Below, piece after piece: positions 1 through 12,004 of a DNA stretch of 64,000 nt. A model generated the notes under the pieces. That model worked only from the letters and a program-made list of their open reading frames with translations, searched no databases and was not told the DNA's origin. Source of the DNA: Corinectria fuckeliana (Eukaryota > Ascomycota > Sordariomycetes > Hypocreales > Nectriaceae); NCBI GenBank assembly GCA_019137255.1, contig WPDH01000101.1, forward strand, positions 124,001 to 188,000, in the 5' to 3' direction. The position numbers and the translations under genes are program-made. Each line of letters starts with the position of its first letter. Positions within the stretch are counted from its first letter, which is position 1.

Positions 1-7
1 ATCCAAC

Positions 8-1922
8 ATGGCTTGCAACGCAGCAAGAGCAGAAACAGCCGTACAGGTGCTGCCTGCGGGAACCGTACTGATTGCTGGAGGTGGTCCAGTAGGGCTTCTT
101 CTGGCACGGGTCTTGTCTTTCTACGGAGTCAAGTCCATGCTCTTTGAACGAAACAAGACCACCACGCGCTGGCCAAAAATGGACTTAACCAACGCAAGGT
201 CCATGGAGCTCTTCCGCAAGTTGGGTTTAGCAGACGACTTGCGCAAACAAGGTATTCCCAGCCACATCGACCAGAACGTGCTCATCTCGTCGGGACTGTC
301 AGCCTCGTCCTGCATCACTTCCTGGGAGCTTCCCGGGGTTGACAAGTTCCGCCGCCATATCGCCGAGAACAACGACGGCACTCAACCACGCGAACCTTGG
401 CAGAGAGTCTCCCAGGCCATTTTTGAGAAGTGGCTCAAGGAAAAGTGCGACCAGGATCCCCTCGTAGACCTGCACTACGGATACAAGGTCGAATCTGTGG
501 AGGAGCGGAATGGCCGCGTCCTCACCGCAATCACCGAGGTCGATACCGGGGCCAGGATTGTTTTGAGTTCCGACTACGTCGCTGGCTGTGACGGAGCATC
601 GAGCATGGTGCGGAAGTCTCTCCATCTGCCATTGGACATTGATCCAATGTGAGTCCCTGCCATCCTATTATACTGTATCTGCTCAAGGAACACAAGCTGA
701 TGATTCTGACCAAAGCTCGTCCTGCGCGCTACTCGTTCACTTCAAATCCCGCGACTTGACGAGGCTATACAAGCAAGGGCGGTTCTGGCATATCTTCCTA
801 CTGGGCGAATCCGGTGGCTTTGAGGCATGCATCATATCCCAGGACGAAGACGACACATGGACGACCCATCTGTTCATGCCTCTTGACGCCGAACCCGAGA
901 AGATAGACTCCAAGCAGGCAGTATACAAGGTTCTGGGCGGTCTTCACGGCGACTACCCAATCGAGATCGACGAAATCCTTGTCCGCTCCGTATGGAGGCC
1001 CAACATCGCCGTTGCGAGAACTTGGGCGAGCCCGGGGATGCGTGTCCTCATTGCCGGTGATGCAGCGCATCAGAACATCCCGACCGGCGGCTACGGAATG
1101 AACATGGGCATTGGCGACTCCTTCGATCTAGGTTGGAAACTCGCAGCGGTCATCAACAAGCAGGCCGGGACCGGGTTGCTGAGGTCGTACGAACAGGAGC
1201 GCAAGCCAGTCGCGATTCGAAACGTCAGCCATTCGGGTGCCCATTTCCAGGTACATGGACGACTGAAGGAGATCCTGAGCGGTGGTGATCCTCTCCTCGT
1301 CGAACAAGACACGGAAGAAGGAAAGGCTCTGAGACGTCGCGTTCATGAGTACTACCAGATTAACGACGGAGAAAACAAAGACTTGGGCATCGAGATGGAC
1401 TACAGATACAACTCTGTAGTTGTTCTTCGCCAGGAGGCCGATGGTACTGAGCCTGTATGGACTGCGCGTAATTATACTCCGTCTACCTGGCCCGGTAGCC
1501 GGCCTCCGCACATCTTTCTCGCCAGTGGCGAGGCCATTTTCGACTTGTTCGGCGTCCATTGGACCCTGCTGGTCTTTACTGAAGAGCAGGTCGGACAAGC
1601 GTTACTCTCTGATGCCGCTCAGCGATTGTCAGTCCCGGTGACGCAGGTCAACCTTGCTCAAGAGCTGCTCGCCAAGGAATTGTACCAACGCAAACTGGTC
1701 TTGGTTCGGCCGGATCACCACGTCGCCTGGAGAAGCGACGTATTGGACTCGATGGCAATGGCCGACCACGTACTACATACTGTGACTGGCAGAACAGATT
1801 CTCAAGCAGGGCCAGCTGCCAGCGATGGGGACATGAAGACTGCTGTGTTGATCAGGGATGCCCAGTTAGTGACCCAGGTGGACAACTTTGTCCTTGAAAA
1901 GATGGCTGCTTTTCAGCAATAG
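8..1922 (+). CDS. FAD-dependent aromatic (phenol-type) monooxygenase
   Basis: This gene has two exons (8-648 and 716-1922) with a GTGAGT...AAAG intron of 67 nt, and encodes about 615 residues. The three hallmarks of class A flavoprotein hydroxylases are visible: the GGGPVG dinucleotide fold at residues 24-29, the AGCDGA segment near 193-198, and the GD motif AGDAAHQNIPTGGYG near 325. Length and order match the PheA/TfdB/MhpA group, which hydroxylates phenolic or other aromatic substrates using NAD(P)H and oxygen. The C-terminal third resembles the thioredoxin-like domain of phenol hydroxylases. The exact substrate cannot be read from the sequence. The ATG at 8 is the first in frame, but only seven bases precede it, so an upstream exon outside the window is possible. 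The frame joins cleanly across the intron and no defect is seen. Confidence 0.85.
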
Positions 1923-4588
1923 TTTTCTATTAGTCAATACTGTACTGAGGGATTCCAATCCAGCTAATTGAGCCAGGGTGATGTCCAAATGGCCAACTAT
2001 CAATAGCAGTGGGTGCTGTACTGACCCGGTTCTAGTTCCACTCGGGCTCGGCTTCGGGCTCGGGTTGGAAGCAGTGGAGTATCACAACTATCCTCGCAGC
2101 CGCTCTCTGATGGCATGTCTCCCACGCTTAAGCTGCATATATCATTAGGCGAGTATACTTGGATAATCTGTAGCTATTATTAGGCAGAACCCCATGATTC
2201 CTCTAGGGCTAATGCTGTTGTAAACCTTTGAACTCCTTCCTCCGCCCTTAGTCTGATGAATGCAAGTCGCTGAATGTCATCTCAGCACTCCCAACGGCTC
2301 AGATTCTCAAAACACGGGTCCACTTGTTCCTCGTCAAAAGCCTCCAAGTTAAATCGAGCCCGAGCCCGACGAATGACCAGCCACGTGTATCCATTCTCCT
2401 TAATCCCAACCTCCCACAGAGATCTTGTTGCTATTCGACCAGTGCCTGAGCTGCCTGCCCGACATTCTCAAGAGCCCTTTGTTCGTTGTGAAGTACGTCC
2501 CACACAAAGCGCACTGCAAGATCAATCTTGACACGCACGACGCCTCCTCAAGCGCGCCTTGGTAGTCTTGATGATTGACGTCGAGGCCAGCCCAGCTTCG
2601 AATAGAGGTTAGAAATTGATGGGAGAACGCATATGTGCCTCGTATCCCGTCTTGACCAGAAGGAATATGAATTGGGAGAACTTTAAGTGGTAGGATGATT
2701 CTAGCCAGAGGGCTACATCATGATATGGCTGTCGGGCACGATATGGCTCGGGGTCCCCCGCCAGGACCTGGCTGATTACGACCATATACAACAACCGGAA
2801 CAAATGCCAAAGGACAAGCCGTGGTCTTTCCAAGACTGTTTTTTTTTTCTTGGTATAGGATCGAAAAGTGGCAGCTTCTTTTTATCCGTTACCCATCTTA
2901 CGTTTGCTTCAGGTTGAAGTCTTTCGGGATAGATGTCGACGGTATCGTCCAGGTGAGCCGATATACCATCGCAAAAAGTCTGATGGAATCCCAAAAGCTC
3001 TTGGAGATGCCGAGGACTCCTTTCTCCAAAGCATGCTGGTTTGGCGAAGAAGCTATGGCGCTGAAATGCCGGCCGCCCGGCATACAGGCAGAGCCACTAT
3101 CGGTATATGTATCGGCCTACCTTGTCATATTGGTGAGCGCCCTCTGATTTGCGTTGAAAATAGATGATGATCTTTTTATTCAGGTACTCGATCAAGCGCT
3201 TAGAATTGTGGCCTTGCATGAAAGCTTTTTTAGGCATCCGTCGCTCATTAAAGGTAGTCATGCACCTATCTCGACACCATCCGAGCCGTACGGTTCTTCT
3301 CTGCGTAGGCATAAAAACTTTCTCTTCATAGAAGATAACCTCCAGCTCTTTCTGAATGAGAAGTGATTCTCCTGTAGAGGTTCACAGCTTGGTGATGCGA
3401 GATTCAGAACACTCTTGTCGGTAAATTTGGTGATCGGGGACGGCCGCACCGGTTATTAGATAGGGTGAGATGACGAAGAACGGTGAAGCGTATATGTGGG
3501 TAATACCCGCAGCAGAAGGCGGGTTGGAAGTCTGTGCTTTACGTCGCCGGGACGTTGTCGACATTTGGTATGGGTGCTGACCGTAGTGGTGTTGATTTTG
3601 GAGATAATTGTGGTTATGCTATGCAAGAATATGAGCAGGTTCTTCGAAGGAAGAGGAAGGGTAAGGTATATCATGGGCTTTTGTAGTATTTCCCAGTAAA
3701 TAGGCCTTTCTCAGCTAAAGCATACCTTACTAGCCATTCCTTGTTGAAGTCGCAGACCGAACGTAATGTGCTAAGAGTAGACTGCGCAGTAACCACGTAT
3801 TAAGTACCCTTTCTCGTAGACATAAGAGCATTTCTTTTACCGTGATGATGAAATTACCACAGACGATCGAGAAATTTCGCTCGGCGCACGCCAGAGGCTT
3901 TACGCGTAAAAGGCGACGTCACTCATCAAGCTCGTCAGATCGTAGCTCCCAAACTTGATGTTTCCCTGAGCCGAGCACCACGAGGCAAGAAGTGGCTCAT
4001 TCTTAATGTTCTTTATTAGAGGGTCCGATAAAAGTGAGATAGCACTGGACACGCTCATGGTCTTGTTTCTCGAGGGCGGGTGGCATCCGGGACCCCCTCG
4101 GTATTCCCCTTACGCAAGGACATGCAACTACACAGCCTAATTCCCATATCAGTACAGCAGCATTAGAGACAATGCAATTCTCACCGCATTGAGTGCCATA
4201 CAACTTCACTGTAGCCAATCATCTAAGACAATGCCCCGAGCCTGCTTCACTTGCACATGCACGCCTTTGAAAATGAGGCCATCCTATGCCAGCTCAATCA
4301 TTGGATGCCCACGCCGTTGGGTTGGAGAGGTGTTGAAAAGCCGGTTTTCATCGCTCAAGACGAATGAGTCCCCTCTGTTCCCAAGTAGAGAACCCAGTTC
4401 AGTTCATCACAAAATGCCCCGTTCAAATTCGGCTCAAGACCTGTATTGATTTGAAATCAGGGCACCTATCAACTTCCCAAGCCTAGACGAGCAATCACAT
4501 TGTTGTTAAGTATCCCTCACCTCTTCTCATCTTCCAAGAACACCCGTGAATTAAAGCCAAGATAGCGGTCTTTATAGAGAGTTGCCGT
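1923..4588. other. Gene-poor interval with one possible relic
   Basis: No convincing gene was found here. A stretch at 2868-3167 (+) reads as 99 protein-like codons rich in Arg and Tyr (RDRCRRYRPGEPIYHRKK, then AEDSFLQSMLVWRRSYGA). It ends near a possible GTGAGC donor at about 3132. It may be an exon of a lost gene, but I do not recognise the family. The rest is mixed sequence with short chance frames. Confidence 0.4.
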
Positions 4589-5097
4589 TGCCAGTTTTGG
4601 CTCATCGCGCTCTTTTTTGTAATTCTAGTCAATCCCGCTCTCGCCGACGACGCAGGATACACGTTCGTCAACAACCTCCTCACCGATATTGCGCCAATCC
4701 TTGCGCTCTTTGGCGAACGCGGAACCACGAAGTTCCTAAGCCAATCGTTCTCAATTTATGATTGCATCATTTTAGCCGTCTGCCCCATCGATATCGTAAC
4801 GGTAGCGGTGAGCGCTGTCCGAGATGCTGCCCTAAACTCGTGGAGGACCTTGATCGGTTGAGCAATGGAAATCCGGGCAATGGCTGAGCTGGAGCTCCTA
4901 TCATCAATCTCTCATGATTCCTGCGAGTTGTGAAACGGACCGGCCCTTGTGAGATTATGGGCTCGCTAGGAACCCTGGAGCTTCTCTACTTTCGTGATCT
5001 TGACGACGGTAAAGGTCCAGGAGATGCTGACGCGGTACACTTCGGTCTCTTCACATTGAACGAGAAGGACAAGGACCGGCTGAGGAAAGATTTATGA
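4589..5097 (+). pseudogene. Relic of an ankyrin-associated fungal membrane family
   Basis: From 4589 a frame reads a hydrophobic stretch followed by ADDAGYTFVNNLLTDIAPIL and ALFGERGTTKFLSQS. This is a very recognisable conserved segment of large fungal proteins of unknown function that often carry ankyrin repeats and several membrane segments. The frame is broken by TGA at 4859, TGA at 4931 and TAG at 4967. After a +1 shift near 4955 the reading continues (MGSLGTLELLYFRDLDDGKG...) to a TGA at 5095-5097. Only the N-terminal conserved block survives. It is a dead fragment. The stops at 4859 (CGA-like context) and 4931 (TGG-like context) could come from C-to-T changes, but this is inferred from family memory, not from an alignment. 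Confidence 0.7.
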
Positions 5098-7589
5098 GAA
5101 AATCTTGTTTGGGGAAGGAAATTGGGGCGCAAAAATATTATGCCATGGTGATAAGGGTCGTGAGGATAATTTGGATGACGTCTTGACTACTTTGGGCTCC
5201 TTCACATCCCGGACGCTCTGGAACACCGCTGATGACACCTAGTGGTATTACAACTAACAAGCTCAATTTCCTTGCGGCAGTCCGATCATGCTGGAACCGG
5301 GAGCTGGAGGAGGTGGGTTTCTGGTGGTCCCACATTTGACTCCAGACTGTTCCCCTTTTTCTTCTTAGCTTGAAAAGCCAACTTCATATAGGCTTCATTC
5401 TCAACTAACCTAGTATATCCCTGGAGAAGAAAGTGATTTTAAATGTTGAAGATCATACAACTATCGCGAATCCATGGGCGGCTCGGCTGATGGTGACATG
5501 GTGTTTGGCGGTTGTAGAGTGATAATATGGGATGGCTGAGTGAGAGGATGAATGCGGACTCGAGCTACTATTGCAAGCGTACTTTTCGAGAATCTCAACC
5601 TGTCTCGCAAGAAAGTACCTTTAGTGTCGCATTCAGCATTTAGGCCAGCTTGGCAATTGATATCAGCGTAGTGCGCATTGCATTTCGCTGCAACTGGAAA
5701 TGCGATATTTAGCCTTGTCCTCGTTAGCTTGCTGGATTCAACATCTGGTATTTTAGCGCTCTTTATTGACTATGAAAGAGGCCGAAACTTTACTGCCTAA
5801 TTTGATAGATACTAAGAATCTTAAGCTGGGTTAGTCTAGGGCACTCGGGTCTGCCAGAAATGAATGAAATGAATGAATACTACGTCCAAGACATGGATGG
5901 GACGTGACAGAGAATGCTTAAGCATGACTGTCATAGCCTCAAGGTGCTAAGCTTCACCAAAATGTGAAATTGATTAAGAGGCGAACCTGGCGGCACCGCA
6001 AAATTTCAACTCCCCCTCTAGGGCAATTACCACCTCTGTGGAGAAGCATCTTGGGACTCACAAAGGATTGGATAGCTAACGATACGGGCCTCACTACCTA
6101 TCATTAGTTCTTGAATGACAACCCTTCCCCGCCGTTGTTAACTTCATGCATGGAGTACTATAAGTATCCGTTTATTGTAATCGGTAATCTGCCATGTATT
6201 TCATCTCAGGATTTGCTGCTCCACGAGATGCAAGGTTGCCTGCACGCATCAAGGCAAGTGTTCCCGCCTCTTCAAAGTTCTGGAACGGTCAAAGTCCTTG
6301 TTGAATCCTTCAATTTTAATCCCTAGACAACTCTGGGTAGCATCAACTTTAGCTACACCTAGAAAACCCGCGCAGCTCTGTATCTTCGTGCTAGCGCCAC
6401 TCCAAGCCTCCTGGCGGTTCCCCGTTCCCGGCGAACCCAAAGGCTCCTCAGTCTCGGAATTACAATTTAGCGTACAGATAATGCGTAGTACCAAAAGTGC
6501 GAGAAGCTTAGGAAAGCCACGTGCGACCAAGCCGTTCTTATGCAGTCATGGTGACGATGCGTAGTCGGCGACCATCATCAGCCCCGTGATCCGCCGTGGC
6601 ATACACTACGGCCACATTGATTTTGACTTTTACCTCTCATCGTGGACAGGCTCGGACAAGGATAGTGCCACATCGCAGACTGGAGAAGAGTCTACAATCG
6701 CCGGCTTGATCCCCAGGTGGCACCAGCGGGCTGTCTCCCTCTGAACTCTCCATAATTGGTTGCTTTTTATTAATCTTCTCTCACAAAGTCAAGGCGCTCT
6801 GACTTCCCAGAAATCATCCCATCTTCGACATGGGTTAATCGCCATGCATTGTAACGACGCTAGTTGCTATCCCTGTCTAGGATGTGCTAGTGGTCTCGTA
6901 TCTGAATACACATTTCAAGTCTAAGACAAGGTTCTCTCAAGTAGCTCATAGTAAAGGTTTGCGGCCGTCTAGACAAGCATCAAATACTCAACTACATATC
7001 GAACGGGATCTCAAACCAGCTACGCTCCAATTTCATCATATCTTATGTCATTGCGAATGCCAACGCCGGGAAAGCGCAAGTGCACAGCCCGACCAGCCCA
7101 GGACCTTGAATGGACTAGCACCTTTAAAGTTTCAACGAGATTAGCTAGGAGTTGGCTAAATTAGCACTTGGGAGACTCCATACAAGTAGGTTTGGTAGCA
7201 ACCGGCAGTCTGGGAATATCCACAGCTGGGGTTAATTGGTACTGCAACTTACCGGGTATACTAATAAGTAAGGATGCATACGTATGTATAGTACCTGTGT
7301 ACTATGTATAAAGCAATTAAACCTTCTTTAGGTCCGTGCCACAATTAAGTAGTTGCACTATGACGGGACGTTGCCTACCGGGCGAAACTCAACAAGCGAG
7401 CAAGAAACTGCGTAGTAACCGTACGGATGGTGCGGAGGGAGGAGTCTGCTTTATCTATTGGGGATATATTGTGTATCGAGGCCTCCTTAGACACCCTTCT
7501 TAGGTTTCTCATGCTTACTAGCCAACATCCAGTTGCCTAACCCAAGTCTGTCATTACCAAAATCTTTCATCTACTAATAATCCATCGCC
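5098..7589. other. Intergenic, no gene recognised
   Basis: About 2.5 kb of mixed-composition sequence with only short chance frames. The last 150 bases carry a TATA-like string near 7464 and a pyrimidine-rich leader before the ATG at 7590, so this end is probably the promoter of the next gene. The first 240 bases may hold further decayed sequence of the preceding relic. Confidence 0.45.
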
Positions 7590-9029
7590 ATGAGGTTCTC
7601 CGACTTCTCTTCCGCCGTCTGGGCCTTGTGCCTCTCCCATGTCAGTGCCGCCTCCTGCGGAGCCACCTCTCCATCATACGTTGATGTCGACGTGGCCATC
7701 ATTGGCGGCGGTTCCAGCGGTATCCATGCCGCAATCCAGCTGAAGGACGCGGGTGCCAAGGTTGTCATCATCGAGAAGAAGTCCCAGATCGGAGGCCACG
7801 CCGAAACATACACCAATCCCAAGACGAAGATCCCGGCCAACGTGGGAGTCGTCTTGTTCCCGAGCACCGAGACCGTCAAGAAGTACTTCGCCCGCCTGGG
7901 AGTTGCCACAGCCAGTACGAACCCCGCCACCAGCGCCCAGGACACCAAGTCGTACGACTTCTCGCTGGGAATTCCCATCCCGGCGCAGAATGCGTCTGCC
8001 TCAGCTGCCGCGCAGCAAGCCATTGCAGCTGCGATTCAGGCCTACTCCGAGACCGTTCTGTCAAAGTACCCCTGGGTGGACCAAGGATATCTCGTTCCTG
8101 AGCCCGTCCCCAAGGAGCTCACCCTGCCTTTCGGACAGTTTGCTCAGCAGTACAACTTCAGCGCCCTCCTCCCCGTCATCAGCCAGTACAACTGGTACCC
8201 CGGTGATATCTCGGCCGTACCTGCGCTCTACGGCATCAAGAGCTTCGGACCGGGCCTGCTGGCCAGTATCACGGGCAAGTTCATTGTCTCTGCATCCGGC
8301 GACACTCGGAGCCTATACGAAGCAGCCTCCGCCGAGCTTGGCGACAGCGTTCTCCTTGACTCGCAAATCATCCACGTCCAGCGCCAGCACAAGAAGAAGT
8401 CATCCCGCGTCACCCTGGTTGTGCAGCAGCCAAACCAGGCGCCCAAGAACATCCGAGCTCGCAAGCTCCTCGTTGCCATCCCCCCGACCCTGGAAAACGT
8501 CGACTCCTTCGACCTCTCCAAGACCGAACGCAAGCTATTCTCCAAGTTCTCCGCCCTCGGCTACTTGGCCGGCGTTGCCGATATCCCCGGGCTCAACGTG
8601 AGCCTTCAGAACCTCGGAGCCCTCACGCCATACAACACGCCCGTCATTCCGGGTGACAACGGCTTCTACTCCACCGGATCGCCCAACCAGTTCACAATTG
8701 GCGTGGCCTTCAACAACACTCAATACACCGAGGCTGAAGGTGAGGCCATCGTGCGTAAGGAGCTAGCCACTCTCGCGGCTGCTGGTGCAGTGCCAGCCGA
8801 CGCAGCGAAGTCGGTTACCTTCCCGTACATCTCGAACCACGCTCCTTACAACGTCCGTGTGTCGGGTGAAGAGATTGGTGCTGGCTTCTACCGCAAGCTC
8901 CTAAGCCTTGAGGGCTCGCGAAACACCTACTGGACCGGCGCTGCCTTCTCTGGCCACAACAGTGGGCTAATCTGGGCTTGGAATGAGGGAACTGTGGTGC
9001 CCGCCCTAAAGAAGGATCTCGGCCTTTGA
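7590..9029 (+). CDS. Secreted FAD/NAD(P)-binding oxidoreductase, beta-cyclopiazonate dehydrogenase-like
   Basis: A single uninterrupted exon encodes 479 residues. Residues 1-21 form a signal peptide (hydrophobic core WALCLSHVSA), followed by the Rossmann FAD motif VAIIGGGSSGIHAA at about 36-48 and an IGGHAETY segment near 67-74 typical of amine-oxidase-like flavoproteins. The C-terminus WTGAAFSGHNSGLIWAWNEG looks like the FAD-contacting end of the same fold. Fungal proteins of this length and shape include beta-cyclopiazonate dehydrogenase and many uncharacterised relatives. The substrate is not known and no biosynthetic partner is adjacent, so a secondary-metabolite role is only a possibility. 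Codon use is strongly GC-ending, unlike the decayed DNA around it, which suggests an expressed gene. The ATG has a purine at -3 (CGCCATG context). Confidence 0.85.
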   Translation: MRFSDFSSAVWALCLSHVSAASCGATSPSYVDVDVAIIGGGSSGIHAAIQLKDAGAKVVIIEKKSQIGGHAETYTNPKTKIPANVGVVLFPSTETVKKYFARLGVATASTNPATSAQDTKSYDFSLGIPIPAQNASASAAAQQAIAAAIQAYSETVLSKYPWVDQGYLVPEPVPKELTLPFGQFAQQYNFSALLPVISQYNWYPGDISAVPALYGIKSFGPGLLASITGKFIVSASGDTRSLYEAASAELGDSVLLDSQIIHVQRQHKKKSSRVTLVVQQPNQAPKNIRARKLLVAIPPTLENVDSFDLSKTERKLFSKFSALGYLAGVADIPGLNVSLQNLGALTPYNTPVIPGDNGFYSTGSPNQFTIGVAFNNTQYTEAEGEAIVRKELATLAAAGAVPADAAKSVTFPYISNHAPYNVRVSGEEIGAGFYRKLLSLEGSRNTYWTGAAFSGHNSGLIWAWNEGTVVPALKKDLGL

Positions 9030-9114
9030 TACTGTTTGGATTACCATAGGATCCCCTCTGGCTTGAGATATTAGTCAGCTAGATAGTCACTTAGATACCA
9101 CACTTAACCTTCTT

Positions 9115-10190
9115 CTATATAAAACATAATATTATTTGGCTTTTGAACAGCTTCTCCCAAATCCCTCCAGCATTTTTAGGGCTTCTTGGGAACACATTCA
9201 CAAAGACGTCGCGAGATATCTCCAGCGATGTAAAGCAAGCCTGAATTTCTGAGTTGTGACCGGAAGATTGCGGCTGCCAATCTTGAGAGTCTTCCGGAAT
9301 AGCTCTTGCCGAGAGATTGACTGGTTCTGTAATCCTAGTAGCTTGGGCTTTTGCATGCAGCTTCTCAAGGGTAGGGTGTGATGTGGCAGCTACCATTGGA
9401 AACAGCAAACGACTGGTCCCCTCTGGAAGCACGTCCTCCCGAGAGAGGACATCGTTTCCATTTTGAGGAGATATGGAAAGCCGCGGGGCGTCGCTTGTGT
9501 TAAAAGAGGCGGTCTTTTCTACCCTTGCCTCTAGAAGCTCACAAATCTCGCCCAGGCTTTCTAGAGGTGCCGAAGAGTGTTTGGCAAGGAGACAGAACTT
9601 CGAAACCGCTGCTAGCGCCAGTATGGAGGCCATAAGAGGCTTGTTGCTGAGAGCCAGATTGGGAATGCCAACCTGAACAGCATAGAGATCTGCGTCGAAA
9701 GAGATGATGCGGCTGGTATGCGTGATGTAGTGGCTGAGAAGTGCCAAGTCCGCCGCGTTGAGCATCTCGGAAGGATGCGCGTTGGACTGGTGTTGCTCAT
9801 CCTCGCTGAGAGTAGGATAAGGGGACAGTGATGCAGAGAGGAAAGCGTAAGACGCTGACGACAAGCTATTGGAGAATGTCATAGAGCCTCCCGAGACTGG
9901 CGAAGTGACGCCTTGGGGAGGATGGGAGCAATAGATATCGAATCTAGAGGTTGGCTGCCGGTTTCCTTCCTCTGAAGCCTTGGGTGCACATCGACTTTCG
10001 GGGTACTCGCAATGATGTTAGCCCACTATACATCTACAACCTCCTCACACTACTCTTGGACGTTAGAAAAGACGTATAGAAGTAGATGATCTAGATGATG
10101 CACTTTTTTTCTTTACTGTTTGCATCGAATGCAGCCATTCCTCGACTTCTCATGCGATCTTCGCGCTTTGAGCTCCGAGGCATGGGACAT
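9115..10190 (-). pseudogene. Zn2Cys6 transcription factor, degraded
   Basis: On the minus strand an ATG at 10190 opens a peptide ending RSHEKSRNGCIRCKQ, the first half of a fungal zinc cluster. A GTAAAG donor follows. Downstream, after a good branch point and acceptor near 10005-10015, an exon reads YPESRC and continues without a stop to 9115 (ORF from 9882 upward extended in frame). The body includes NAADLALLSHYITHTSRII, typical of the UPC2-like group of C6 regulators. The middle cysteines of the cluster cannot be assembled in frame, and the protein stops after about 300 residues, shorter than the usual 400-500. I read it as a degraded regulator gene, though an undetected micro-exon could rescue it. 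An AT-rich insertion lies directly upstream of the ATG. Confidence 0.55.
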
Positions 10191-10383
10191 GACTGAACCA
10201 TTATAGTTAAGAAAGTCTTATACTTCTTTTTATTTTTCCTTTTGTTACAGAGGGTTGCCTTTAAGAATACTCCTATCTAAAAGGATATTATCTCTTAGAT
10301 AGATTTTTACTCTCTTCTATTTATATATTATATTAACTCTAATATTAACTCTTTTTTTCTTTTTTTACTTTTTCGACTGAACC
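10191..10383. mobile_element. 175-bp AT-rich insertion flanked by a 9-bp direct repeat
   Basis: The 9-mer gactgaacc occurs at 10191-10199 and again at 10375-10383, bracketing 175 bases (10200-10374) of very AT-rich, pyrimidine-biased sequence quite unlike its flanks. The arrangement looks like a short insertion with a target-site duplication. No terminal inverted repeats or coding capacity are visible, so it could be a degraded solo element or a short non-autonomous one. It sits immediately 5' of the minus-strand ATG at 10190. Confidence 0.5.
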
Positions 10384-10756
10384 GGTCGTTGTCAGTGTTG
10401 TACAAGTACGGGTATAAATCTTAGCTCATCATTCTATCTATCGACATGTAGAGATGACTCTTGACCTTTGAATCGGCGAGGCAGTCTCAAAACTCCGCCC
10501 CCGCATTCAGAGTCGCTGACATTAGCAAGCCCTTATCAGTTAGCAGCCTTTTGCCAGGCTGCTGGATGAGTACTTAGGTGGCAGTGTCAGCATGCTGATT
10601 AGGAAGGGAAAGGATACCCTGCACGGAGTTGCATGTGTCCTGGTTTCCAGTTCTAAACTACCTACCCAACCTGCTGTTCACGGACTAACTTGTACGGTTA
10701 CTTGTATACAAAAGGAACTGTATGTATATGTCTCAACTCCCACACCTAGCGCCCCC
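10384..10756. other. Intergenic, no gene recognised
   Basis: About 370 bases between the insertion and the 3' end of the hydrolase relic. Nothing supportable was seen. Confidence 0.5.
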
Positions 10757-12004
10757 TTACAGGTTACGGGCCTCGAGATAGGCAAACATGACTTCATAAC
10801 CAGCAGTGGCATTTGCTGACAGAGCCAAGCCGTGACCCGTGGCTGGCTGCTGGTAAACTGGCACGTCGCTTGCAGCAGGGAAGAGTCCATGTAAGTCCTC
10901 GGGGTCGTAAACCTTGTTGCAGCCGTCTCAGCAGACTGCGACGTCGTCATCACCGAAGAACTGGACTGGTCCCGTGTACGCCGTTGCCGGCTTGGCCAGG
11001 GGCGCACCTGCAGAGAGCACCTGGCCTGTTGTGACGGTCTGCTTGATCGACTCGGTGTAGCGCAGCGTCTCCGTCTCAAAGGTGTCTTTCTGCAGGAAGA
11101 TGTGCTGGAAGTTGCTCTCCGTCGCCTGTACCAGGTAGCCAGGCGGGCGGTCGCCAGAGCAATGCGCATCGTTGGCCGGTGCAAACTCGTACCCGAACTC
11201 GGCCGTCTTGGTGTCGACCAGGTGGCTGCCCAAGACGAAGCCGGTCCGGATGGCGCCGTCGCTCGGGTTACCATACCCCGACAGCATGCCTATGGTGATG
11301 ATGGATCCATAAGAATGGCCGACGTGGACGATTGAAACTTGCCTTGTATGAGCGGATATCCGGATGGCTCCTCTCCGACTTGATCCGAGGAGACTCAATG
11401 AGTTTCCCACTGCGCGTCAGCTTCGTCAGCTCCTTGATGACCTCGATTTCCACGGGTGATTGCACAAAGGTGTAGGCATTTGGCTTCGAGGAGCCACCAG
11501 TGCCGATCCGGTCGTACGTGAGGATCCAGTATCCCTGGCCGATAGCTGCATCGACATAGCTGTGCTGCTCTGGCTTGCAGTTAACGCCCGAGTATCTGAT
11601 GATATTTAGACTCAGCTGCTTGTTCTCAATCTTTATTGCTAGTGGGATAGGTCTTACCTTTTGTCGAATGAATGTCCGTGACTAGTGATCTGCAAGATGT
11701 TTGACTTGTTTCTTCCATCATGAACGCACAGCTGCACTCGGATCGTGAACGCTTCGTGGACGTCAATTGTGTCAGTGATGAGTGCTTCGCCGGTCGGGTG
11801 AGATCAAGTATAGGTGTCCCACAGCCGGCTCGCAGCGTCAACGTAGCTGTCGACTCTCGACGTTTCATAGCGCAGATTCATGGCCGACACCTTAAGTGGC
11901 ACCTCCAGTTGAATGCATCTCTTGGATGACCTACCAGCCGGCACGTCTGACACAGGTGCCAGGAGCAACACAGCAACCGATAAGACGCTAAGCAAATTCA
12001 CCAT
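10757..12004 (-). pseudogene. Secreted alpha/beta hydrolase with two in-frame stops
   Basis: The minus strand starts at 12004 with a signal peptide (LLSVLSVAVLLLAPVS). A hydrolase can be followed through: TIDVHEAFTIRVQLCVHDG; a GTAAGA intron from 11657 to about 11574; then LTYDRIGTGGSSKPNAYTF; the nucleophile elbow HVGHSYGSII (GxSxG); and the likely catalytic histidine in PATGHGLALS. The frame ends at TAA 10757-10759. Two TGA codons interrupt it, at 11804-11806 before the core and at 10928-10930 before the histidine. A second short intron near 11350-11390 is needed to keep frame. The family is secreted fungal alpha/beta hydrolases of unknown substrate. Everything else in the fold is preserved, so the loss looks recent. 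Confidence 0.65.

Noticed and set aside
7753..8601. 282-codon plus-strand frame
   Set aside because: It overlaps the FAD oxidoreductase in another phase and is Ser/Pro/Arg-rich, the signature of a shadow of GC-biased codons.
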